Shown here: piece by piece, positions 1-6,244 of the stretch
Layout of the letters: every line of letters begins with the position of its first letter
How positions within the stretch are numbered: the stretch's first letter is position 1
From: an uncultured beta proteobacterium
Lineage (GTDB): Bacteria; Pseudomonadota; Gammaproteobacteria; Burkholderiales; Burkholderiaceae_C
NCBI GenBank assembly: GCA_903944555.1
Contig: CAJASG010000640.1
Location: forward strand, 1 to 8,926
Reading direction: 5' to 3'
Length of the DNA stretch: 8,926 nt
Made by a program: the position numbers and the translations under genes
Notes under the pieces: model-generated
The model's database searches: none
The model's input: the letters and a program-made list of their open reading frames with translations, nothing else
Told to the model about the DNA's origin: nothing

Positions 1-478
1 GGCACCTGTGCATAGTTGTGAACTGTGCATAGGGGGCGGGAACGGTCATTGGGGTTTGGGCTGTGTGTGACTTCTGAAGGCCATCAGCGGACATTGGTCG
101 GCATCCCAAGGAATCTACCGAATGGCGTAAGCTGCCGTTCGATTTCGCCGGAAGCAGACTTTCATTTTTGACGCCCGAATCTCGTGACCGGTCATTCAGC
201 GGTAAAAATCAACTTTTCAAGCTGGCCGTCAACAGTGCGGCTGAACCAGTCGCCCACCAGTAGCTGCTTCTAGGAAGCCTAATTGTCAGTACTCGGGGCA
301 ACTGGCGGATAGGCTTTGCACAATCACCCGCAAATGGATGTGCAGCAGCATGTTGAACACCGCCCCATCGCTCTGCAGGAATTAACTCAGCTGCTTCGGA
401 GACCAAACCCTGTCAGGCTATTGGGTGGTGACTCCGGCTGACCCCATCAGCAAGCAACGCACAGATTGGGTTTCAGAT
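1..478. other. Left-edge region without a supportable gene
   Basis: No open frame here has convincing protein character. A 65-codon minus-strand frame at 209-406 is rich in rare-looking composition and has no recognisable motif. The sequence contains a 10-bp direct repeat near the edge (6-15 and 23-32). Related short words recur: GGTCATT appears near 44 and 190, and GCGGACATTGG near 87. This gives the impression of decayed intergenic DNA. It lies downstream of the minus-strand operon ending at 690. It could hold the remains of a gene too degraded to recognise by eye. Confidence 0.5.
6..32. repeat. Short 10-bp direct repeat
   Basis: CTGTGCATAG occurs at 6-15 and again at 23-32, a start-to-start period of 17 bp. 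The copies are exact. Two copies are too few to call an iteron array, and the window edge prevents checking for more copies to the left. Confidence 0.5.
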
Positions 479-637
479 TCAGCGCTTTGCCCGATTGCTG
501 CATTCTTTCAATGCACTCTCTGAATCAACCGCAGCGTAGCTGAAACGCCTCTCCGTTTTTAGCCGATCCATTGTGACGGTAATTTCCCCGCAGAAAGGGC
601 GCATATCCATGCATCCGCTTGCATCAGAGTAACGCAC
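479..637 (-). CDS. Possible small ORF or gene remnant downstream of the operon
   Basis: After the stop of the 644-aa gene at 690, a minus-strand frame continues open to a TGA at 479-481. Its last part has ordinary protein composition (for example CGEITVTMDRLK, and a tail AVDSESALKECSNRAKR). A GTG at 635-637 would give 52 residues; an ATG at 608-610 would give 43. An AGG lies a short distance upstream of the GTG but is not a strong ribosome-binding site. There is no signal peptide or membrane segment. I do not recognise a family. It may be a small gene at the end of the operon, a fragment of a decayed gene, or chance. Confidence 0.25.
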   Translation of the reverse strand: MRYSDASGCMDMRPFCGEITVTMDRLKTERRFSYAAVDSESALKECSNRAKR

Positions 638-659
638 GCAAAGCCTGATCGCTTCTAGA

Positions 660-696
660 TCTCCGCGGAGAGGCTCACCCCGACTCCCCTCAGTCG
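660..696 (-). terminator. Hairpins at the 3' end of the three-gene operon (weak terminator candidate)
   Basis: Two dyads lie at the end of the 644-aa gene. CGACT (681-685) and AGTCG (692-696) flank a 6-nt loop and straddle the stop codon at 690-692. A perfect 12-bp palindrome, TCTCCGCGGAGA, occupies 660-671. Neither is followed by a run of T in the direction of transcription, so an intrinsic terminator is not established. A role in mRNA 3'-end stability or a chance palindrome is equally possible. Confidence 0.25.
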
Positions 697-2624
697 AAGA
701 TGATCCAACATACAAAGGGTTGCACCACGGTGTTGACCGTGCTGTTGGCCTTGCAGTAACAGCCTGACGGGTTTGTACCACCGAAGCCGTCGCGCACTTC
801 ATTCTGTGCGCCACGGCAGGCTGCATCTTTCGTTTTGCCCCAGCCGAACGCATTCTGGCGGCCCTTTGCACAATGCGGCGGCACGTTGGCATCGCTCACC
901 ACGACCTCTCCCGCCTTAAGGCAGGTAGCATTACTGGCGCTTTGGTTCGCCACTGGAGATACGCCGGAAGAGCCTTGATTACGTGAGCTGGGGCTGGCTG
1001 AGGGGGCGGGTCGGAGACTGTCAATACCTGCTTGCGTGTTTGAGATCCCAGTTTGTCCCGCCTGGCTATCCTGCGCAATGCCAGTCAACATATTGAGCTG
1101 CTGCTCCCCACCGAGCTTGTCTATGCCGCCAATGAGTGCACCACCCGTTAGGGCCAATGCCTTACCCCACTGAAAGCCGCCTTGGCGTTGGGCTTGGGCA
1201 ACGCGCTGTTGTTCACGCTGCTGCTCGTCAGCGCGCTGGCGCTCTTGCGCTACGCGCTGCCGCTCCTCATCAGCCATACGCGATTTTTCATTGGCCATTT
1301 TCTGGCGCGACGCATCTAGCGCCAGTTTGTCTTGCGCGCTGCTGGCAAACTTGGCGGCCTTGTCCAACTGGGCATTGGTGCAATTAAAGTCACGCCTGTT
1401 GGTACATTGGTCAGCCGCGTCCAGCGCAGTGCCCATGTCCTGCCTGTCCAGCTTATCGAGCTTGTCCGCCATGTCAATCAGACTCATGGGCGAACTGCCA
1501 GACGGTGCACTGCGCGGGGGTGTTTGGGTAAGTTGCGGCCATTGCAATTCGGCACCCACCTGGGTAGACGCTGAGGCGGACGCCTGGCTAGGTACCTTGG
1601 GTGGCGCTTCCCTGCTAAAACGCGTGCCAGCCACCAGCCTGTTGTACGCATCGCGCGCTGAGGCGCTACCGCCAAGATTCTTGGCTTCTACCCAGTTGTA
1701 GGCCCTCTCTGCTGCCAGGCCTATTACCACACCCGAGCCTACCGCCACCAGAAACGGGGCCGCAGCCACCAGTGCGCTACCTACGGTGGCGGTCTCGCCC
1801 GCCGCAATCATTTGCCCAGCCAGTTTCACGGTGAATGCACTAGCGCCCACCAGCGCGCCCTTCCACATCTCATTTAGCGGTGCACCAAAAAAGCCGCGCG
1901 CATCCTGCGCGGAAGGGCTGAAGAAGCCTCTAACCAAGTCATCCCCCGTTTGCGCATAGGCGGTAGAAATGAAGCTGGCATTGCGCCACTTGTTTTGCAT
2001 CCAGGCCAGCACGTCCGATGCCGCACTGGCACTGTGCGCACCCAGCGTGGCGGTCACATCAGACACATCAGTTAAGGCCGCATACCCGGCAAACACCTCG
2101 CTGCGCATAATGCCCTGCAACCAGCGGGCGTCTTTGCGGTACAGCACAGAGCCAATGATGAAGCTCCGGTCCGGCGCATACAGCCGATACTCGATGCGCT
2201 CTTGCCCTACCGTGTTAAGGGTCATGCGCTGCCCCTTGTCCATGGCCAGAATTTCTTGCAAGCCATTTTTGTCGTCAAACGTGAGGCGCACCCGGTCATT
2301 CACGGCACCGGCATACAGCACCCACTTGCCCACACCGAGGGCGCCGCTGCGCACCATGTTGACCGGCTTGCCTAGGTACTTGCCGCTGACATACAAACTG
2401 CTGTCGGGCTGGGTGGCATAGGCCAATTCGGTTATGCCCCCTGTGCCCGCGTTGCCGCCAGCGGAGGCGGCATGGGCACTGCTACCAAGGGCCAAGCCAT
2501 AAAGCAGCAGACTCAGCACGATCAGGATCAGTGGCCGGAGCAAGCTATTTACCCATTTCGGAGAAAGTACCCGCCGCAGCGGACAACGTGAATGTGCGGC
2601 AGACACGCCAACCAGGCGAGCCAA
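690..2624 (-). CDS. Exported protein of unknown family with hydrophobic hairpin, coiled coil and Cys-rich C-terminus
   Basis: The 644-aa frame is counted from a TTG at 2622-2624. There is no ATG near the signal peptide and no good Shine-Dalgarno, so the start is uncertain; a TTG at 2541-2543 (residue 28) would give a shorter, more normal signal peptide. A hydrophobic stretch (about 31-45) ends in SAHA near residue 52, indicating Sec export. Residues 65-150 look like a beta-rich domain with a faintly PEGA-like YVSGKYLGKP. Residues 257-305 form two Ala/Gly-rich hydrophobic segments resembling a membrane hairpin. Residues 345-380 are Pro/Ser-rich. Residues 435-480 are a Glu/Arg/Gln-rich coiled coil. 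A Gly-rich hydrophobic patch (GGALIGG) follows near 494-500. The C-terminus carries six cysteines (568, 585, 603, 622, 624, 639), which could form disulfides in the periplasm. It is the last gene of the operon, 38 bp after the PDZ protein gene. I recognise no family; an envelope or pore-like role is inference only. Confidence 0.8.
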   Translation of the reverse strand: MARLVGVSAAHSRCPLRRVLSPKWVNSLLRPLILIVLSLLLYGLALGSSAHAASAGGNAGTGGITELAYATQPDSSLYVSGKYLGKPVNMVRSGALGVGKWVLYAGAVNDRVRLTFDDKNGLQEILAMDKGQRMTLNTVGQERIEYRLYAPDRSFIIGSVLYRKDARWLQGIMRSEVFAGYAALTDVSDVTATLGAHSASAASDVLAWMQNKWRNASFISTAYAQTGDDLVRGFFSPSAQDARGFFGAPLNEMWKGALVGASAFTVKLAGQMIAAGETATVGSALVAAAPFLVAVGSGVVIGLAAERAYNWVEAKNLGGSASARDAYNRLVAGTRFSREAPPKVPSQASASASTQVGAELQWPQLTQTPPRSAPSGSSPMSLIDMADKLDKLDRQDMGTALDAADQCTNRRDFNCTNAQLDKAAKFASSAQDKLALDASRQKMANEKSRMADEERQRVAQERQRADEQQREQQRVAQAQRQGGFQWGKALALTGGALIGGIDKLGGEQQLNMLTGIAQDSQAGQTGISNTQAGIDSLRPAPSASPSSRNQGSSGVSPVANQSASNATCLKAGEVVVSDANVPPHCAKGRQNAFGWGKTKDAACRGAQNEVRDGFGGTNPSGCYCKANSTVNTVVQPFVCWIIFD

Positions 2625-2662
2625 GAATAATTCTATTTGCTGTTTTCTGCGGGGTATCCAAT

Positions 2663-3793
2663 TTATTCTCCACGCCCGATTGTGACGTTCAGTTCTATCG
2701 CTTTGCCACGACGAAGTACAGTCACCGCCCTATTGGCGCTAGGCAATGCAGCGCCGACCATATCCACAAACTCTTTTCTTGTTTCAACTAACTTTCCATC
2801 AAATTTGATAATGACATCACCCGATTCCACGCCCGCCTTTTCCGCAGGAGAGCTAGGCACAACTGCGTGAACCAAGGCCCCATAAGCTCTGCTCAAGCCT
2901 ATAGATTCTGCCAAAGCCATACTCACGAATTGAAGCTCAACACCAATGCGCCCCCGACCCCTTACAAAGCTGCAAGGGGACATGCAATTTTCGTAGGCAG
3001 CATCGATACATTTTTGTCTGGGTTCGATATTCCAGACCATAGTATCGCCAAGGAGATTCTTCGCATCTTGAACGCATTGATTAATTTCAGGAATTTGTTG
3101 GCAACTGGCGCTACATCTTTGTGCTCTGGCGGTGGCTTCTTGAAAGTTTCTTTGTTCAATAGCTGCGACTGCCCCGACACAGTTTGCATTCTTCAAATTT
3201 GCGCATCGCAGATAAATTGACGACGCTTGCTCCAGATTTTTAGTGACGCCGATTCCATTTTCAAACTGCCTTGCCAATTGATACTGCGCCTCAAGATGGC
3301 CGCTATTGGTCGCCCTGCGGGCCCACTCATGTGCAAGCGCCGGTGTCTTGGGTAAGCCCTGCCCGTTCTCGTACCTACGCGCCAAATCCAGCATGGCGAT
3401 CACGTCGCCTGCTTCAGCCTGCTGTCGCACAACCTCGGCCAGGCGCGTTTGCTCAACAGCGAGCTGGCGGGCTCTTTCGTTGGGCTGCTTTGGGCCAAGG
3501 ACCACATCAACTCGCTTCACCGTGTTCGGTGCAAGCCGGATGGATTGCTCAAATATGCGCTCGTTCAACTCGTCAACTGCCTTAACAACGCGTACTTGCA
3601 GTGAACTGCCAGGAACGGGAATGTCCACCGAGCACTGCCCCTTGAACTCACCGTTGACAAAGACGTCCGCATCTCGCGCATCTTCCTCACAAGCAACGCG
3701 CAGCATCGCTGTTTGTGCCAACGTGGATGAAGCTACCGTTGCGATGCCAAGGAACAGGGCCAAGGATAGAGTTTTCTTCATACGGTACTGCAT
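2663..3793 (-). CDS. Exported PEGA-like / Sel1-repeat / PDZ protein
   Basis: 376 aa from ATG 3793. A second ATG at 3781 gives MKKTLSLALF, a cleaner signal peptide start, and may be the real one; neither has a strong ribosome-binding site. Cleavage is likely after residue 26 (TLA before Q). Residues 30-100 form a PEGA-like domain (MLRVACEE, VFVNGEFKGQC, VKRVDVVLG) matching the N-terminus of the upstream gene product. Residues 129-200 hold two Sel1-like repeats (ALARRYENGQG-type and LARQFENGIG). Residues 197-274 contain eight cysteines. Residues 283-374 are a PDZ domain of the HtrA/DegP type (GALVHAVVPSSPAEKAGVESG, then DVIIKFDGK). No trypsin-like protease domain precedes it, so it is probably a binding or scaffold protein, not an enzyme. 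The start follows the upstream stop by 3 bp, indicating translational coupling. The interior, about 2880-3260, is visibly more AT-rich than its neighbours. Confidence 0.87.
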   Translation of the reverse strand: MQYRMKKTLSLALFLGIATVASSTLAQTAMLRVACEEDARDADVFVNGEFKGQCSVDIPVPGSSLQVRVVKAVDELNERIFEQSIRLAPNTVKRVDVVLGPKQPNERARQLAVEQTRLAEVVRQQAEAGDVIAMLDLARRYENGQGLPKTPALAHEWARRATNSGHLEAQYQLARQFENGIGVTKNLEQASSIYLRCANLKNANCVGAVAAIEQRNFQEATARAQRCSASCQQIPEINQCVQDAKNLLGDTMVWNIEPRQKCIDAAYENCMSPCSFVRGRGRIGVELQFVSMALAESIGLSRAYGALVHAVVPSSPAEKAGVESGDVIIKFDGKLVETRKEFVDMVGAALPSANRAVTVLRRGKAIELNVTIGRGE

Positions 3794-3796
3794 CGC

Positions 3797-5218
3797 TTAT
3801 TGAACATTGCACGGGTTGGCTTGGATCACAACACCATCGAGATAGCAGGTCACCGTCTCTGGGGTCTTGAAGTCCGGCACGAAAAGACCTGTCTTGATGG
3901 TCTGAGAGTAGACCACCATAGGTCCGTGAAGTTTGTCATCTTTCTTCAATATGCGCATGGTCAACTGCGGCCCCTGGTAATGCAGATGCTCGGTGCGGCT
4001 GCCACCCAGCGAAAGAGTGGCACTGGTGGTCGCTTCCTTGCTGACATCCTGGTACTTGCTGTCGGCATAGGTGGAATTGGAAACCGACACACTGCGCGCG
4101 TTGCCTGCCGAAGGGGCAAAGTTGTAGCTAAAGGAAATGGTCTCGAACTCGCCTACGCCGTTTTCTTGCATCATTTTTTTTGTGGCTGGATCTTTGTACT
4201 CGGTAACGTCACCACCACTCTTGGCCACGTGGTAAATTGCCCCCACAGGTTCACCGTTGGCCGCAGTAAAACGCAGACGCCTGAGGCTGGGGTACAGGGC
4301 AAGATAATGGGGGTTGTCTGACACCATCATCGAATACACCCATACGTCCACAGGGCCCTCCAGTTTGTCGCCCTTGCACGCCATCTGCACCGGCCACATG
4401 CGCACATCGCGAAAGTAATAGCTACTTGCGCCTTCTCCCAAAGGCTTCATGGCTGCCCGGTACTCTTCGCGTTTTTGCGGGGTTTCATCGGCCAAATTGA
4501 CCAGGCCAACAAGGCGGCGAACGCTGGCCTGAGCGCTATCACAAGGCCAGGGCTGCACTTGTGTGGGTAGACGAAAACTCTCTTGCGGGTTGTCTAAGTA
4601 AGCCGCCAAGTCACGCTCAATGGACCTTGTCCATTCCTGTATCTGCGGGTCTGAGAAGTTGGGCAAAAGCGCACGGATGGCCCGCCCACTGGGGGGCAAC
4701 ACCAGCGGTGGACAGTCCGGACACTCTGGGGTTTGCACAGCACTCCGTGCGCGTTTGGCCTGCAGCAGCTGATCCACATACTTATCAAGCACCACAAGAG
4801 CCTCGGCTTCAGCCTTGCGGAGCTCTTGCTCACGCACTTGGGTAGCAAGCTGTTCACGCCGCAGGCGCTCTTCTTCCAGCTTGCGTCCCTCGGGCGTGAA
4901 CTCTGGTGCACCCAGCACTACATCCACACGCTTGACAACGCCCTCGCCGATGCGCAGTTCTTGCTCAAACACACGCACACGGGCGGCATCCATCTTTTTG
5001 ACCACACGCAACTTAAGCGCACCGGCCTGCACCTGAATGTCCAATGGACAATCGCCCTTGAACTGCCCGTTGGCCGATACCTCGGCCCCGGCAGTTTCGC
5101 CTTCACAGCTGACGCGCAACATGGAGCCTTGTGCTGCGACCTCCACACTTGCCAATAGCAAGCACAAAATCACCCACAGAACCCATCTGGTTTCCAATCT
5201 TGTCACGTTCGATTCCAT
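3797..5218 (-). CDS. Exported PEGA-like domain protein with coiled coil, unknown function
   Basis: 473 aa from ATG 5218, preceded at some distance by GGGG, a poor ribosome-binding site. A hydrophobic stretch at residues 12-29 ends in VAAQ, fitting a signal peptide cleaved near 29-31. Residues 33-103 are the PEGA-like domain shared with the next gene (MLRVSCEG, NGQFKGDCPLDI, VKRVDVVLG). Residues 108-160 are strongly charged and heptad-like, probably a coiled coil. A CPDC motif sits at 166-169. The region 185-473 is not recognised; it includes two similar phrases, GDKLEGPVDVWVYS (283-296) and DDKLHGPMVVYS (427-438), which vaguely recall MORN-type repeats. It is the first gene of the three-gene operon and all three products appear to be exported, so they probably act together at the envelope. 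PEGA domains often link to surface structures, but no partner can be named. Confidence 0.85.
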   Translation of the reverse strand: MESNVTRLETRWVLWVILCLLLASVEVAAQGSMLRVSCEGETAGAEVSANGQFKGDCPLDIQVQAGALKLRVVKKMDAARVRVFEQELRIGEGVVKRVDVVLGAPEFTPEGRKLEEERLRREQLATQVREQELRKAEAEALVVLDKYVDQLLQAKRARSAVQTPECPDCPPLVLPPSGRAIRALLPNFSDPQIQEWTRSIERDLAAYLDNPQESFRLPTQVQPWPCDSAQASVRRLVGLVNLADETPQKREEYRAAMKPLGEGASSYYFRDVRMWPVQMACKGDKLEGPVDVWVYSMMVSDNPHYLALYPSLRRLRFTAANGEPVGAIYHVAKSGGDVTEYKDPATKKMMQENGVGEFETISFSYNFAPSAGNARSVSVSNSTYADSKYQDVSKEATTSATLSLGGSRTEHLHYQGPQLTMRILKKDDKLHGPMVVYSQTIKTGLFVPDFKTPETVTCYLDGVVIQANPCNVQ

Positions 5219-5274
5219 TTATTTCTAACCCCAAAGCCCTGCTTAGAGAGCGCTGCCAAGAGAGCGAATTGCAT
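5203..5274 (-). CDS. Possible leader ORF overlapping the start of the first operon gene
   Basis: A 23-codon frame starts at ATG 5272-5274 and ends with TGA at 5203-5205, overlapping the 473-aa gene start at 5218 in another frame. It is preceded, about 10 nt upstream, by GGGGGGAG, the best Shine-Dalgarno-like sequence in this leader and better than the one before the 473-aa gene. The peptide begins MQFALLAALSKQGFG and has no known family. Overlap of this kind can couple translation to the downstream gene, but the frame is short and may be chance. Confidence 0.2.
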   Translation of the reverse strand: MQFALLAALSKQGFGVRNKWNRT

Positions 5275-5639
5275 CTCAACCATTCTCCCCCCAATATGAA
5301 ACCTTAACTTAGCCATGTGGCTACGTAAATACCCTAGCGCTTGAGCCCTCAATGCAACTGAAGCAACTATTGCAGTTGTGAGAGTCCGCGCCAGCGGGCC
5401 TGCTGTTGCCATTGCGTGGCCAAGCCAACCACCTTAGCAGCAAGCATGGGTTTGGATGGATAGGAAATTCAACCACATGATGCCAAGTAGGGCACGAGTC
5501 TGGGGCATCCAAATGCCCTTGATTGCAACAGTCTGGATTAGCCACGAACGCCCATAGTGCCACCGCTGCTCACCTACTGGTTTTGGGCTGTTGCGCGCAG
5601 GGCGACCCCGCAGCGCCCGTAAACGACTGCTTCGCTCCC
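5219..5639. other. Intergenic region upstream of the exported-protein operon
   Basis: About 420 bp with no supportable gene apart from the possible leader ORF. It must contain the promoter of the minus-strand operon, but I see no convincing -35/-10 pair. Small dyads present are TAGCCA-TG-TGGCTA at 5310-5323, TTGAG-CC-CTCAA at 5341-5352, and a 6-bp hairpin GGGCAT-CCAA-ATGCCC at 5503-5518. The right half (about 5580-5639) follows directly on the stop of the broken gene at 5640 and may be its old 3' flank. Confidence 0.4.
5310..5323. promoter_or_regulatory. Candidate operator dyad upstream of the operon
   Basis: TAGCCA and TGGCTA form perfect 6-bp arms around a 2-bp centre, about 92-105 bp upstream of the first operon gene start at 5218. 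This is a plausible distance for a regulator site. No promoter hexamers could be placed confidently around it, so a regulatory role is inference. Confidence 0.25.
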
Positions 5640-5837
5640 TCAGCATTGGACGCGCTGGTCCATTACATAGTCGGGTGCCGGTTGTGCGGCCAAGTCCCCA
5701 TCCGGCTCAAATTGGGCGACTTCCTCCACCTGTGCATCGAAATACTCCCATAGCGGCGGCCCGCGTACCGGGGAAAGGCCATAGCCACCGTCCGTTTTGA
5801 AGGAGGTATACCGCAATTGGCTACTACCGCTGTTGGC
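5640..5837 (-). pseudogene. C-terminal remnant of an unidentified gene, cut by the group II intron boundary
   Basis: The last 65 codons plus TGA (5640-5642) of a minus-strand frame read like genuine protein: RYTSFKTDGGYGLSPVRG, then PPLWEYFDAQVEEVAQF, then AAQPAPDYVMDQRVQC at the end. The frame continues open to 5882, but from 5838 upward the DNA is the group II intron, so those extra codons are not part of the gene. The upstream portion is missing from the window. The style is reminiscent of the C-terminus of a mobile-element protein, but I cannot name the family. It has no start of its own and is very probably non-functional. Confidence 0.5.
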
Positions 5838-6088
5838 GTGCGCCGTGAAAAGGCGGCGCTTTCCTGTGGGTGTAAGTCCCACCTCGTCAAGGCTCCAGCC
5901 AGTAGCAACCGGAGATGCTATGGATGCCTCCCACCTTAAAAGGAGCGGAGCTTGAGCACTGAGATCAAACAGCCGTTGATCAGGAAGGAAATCCCGAGTG
6001 ATCGGGGTGGATCCTCTGATGGATACGGCATTAAAGTGCCCAAGGCGTGATAGACCACGGTCTTCACAAACACCATATAGGATCCGCC
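5838..6088 (+). mobile_element. Truncated group II intron, 5' end and part of domain I
   Basis: The sequence opens with GTGCG (5838-5842), the conserved group II intron 5' boundary. The next ~95 nt match what I know of bacterial group II introns, including GTGTAAGTCCCACCTCGTC and CCAGCCAGTAGCAACCGGAG. Paired elements are visible: GCGCCG/CGGCGC just after the boundary, GTGGG/CCCAC around TGTAAGT, GATCAA/TTGATC (5963-5968 with 5976-5981), ATCCCGA/TCGGGGT (5991-5997 with 6002-6008), and a long-range 9-bp stem GGTGGATCC (6006-6014) with GGATCCGCC (6080-6088). These fit domain I. The intron may run on to about 6180, but the break point is not visible. There is no reverse transcriptase/maturase ORF and no domain V hairpin in the window, so it can neither splice nor move by itself. 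Confidence 0.75.
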
Positions 6089-6244
6089 ATGAATCGTAAT
6101 ATAGGAATGAACGCAGGACAAATCATCGGCACCATGAATGGCTTGCAAGTCGTGGGGATGGATTGGACTTCACCCGCTTCCATGCCCATTTCATTCCAAA
6201 AACGGTTAGCCTGCATGTTTCTCAGCCCCCAATATCCCGGTTCC

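Noticed and set aside
209..406. 65-codon minus-strand frame near the left edge
   Set aside because: No recognisable motif, signal or ribosome-binding site; likely chance.
2663..3793. HtrA/DegP-type serine protease
   Set aside because: Only the PDZ domain is present; the region before it is PEGA-like and Sel1-like with no catalytic triad.
3306..3803. Plus-strand 165-codon open frame antisense to the PDZ protein gene
   Set aside because: Composition is Arg/Ser/Cys-rich as expected for an antisense shadow, with no domain; the minus-strand gene has a signal peptide and recognisable domains.
5503..5518. GGGCAT-CCAA-ATGCCC hairpin as an intrinsic terminator
   Set aside because: The stem is only 6 bp and is followed by just two T residues on the plus strand, with no gene obviously ending at it.
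5321..5646. Several overlapping minus-strand frames upstream of the exported-protein operon
   Set aside because: Overlapping short frames with atypical Trp/Cys/His-rich composition and no start signals; not supportable as genes.
6047..6244. N-terminal extension of the PACE transporter from an ATG at 6047
   Set aside because: The extra 66 residues have no membrane or family character, lie in group II intron-derived DNA, and the conserved Glu falls at position 15 only with the ATG at 6245.
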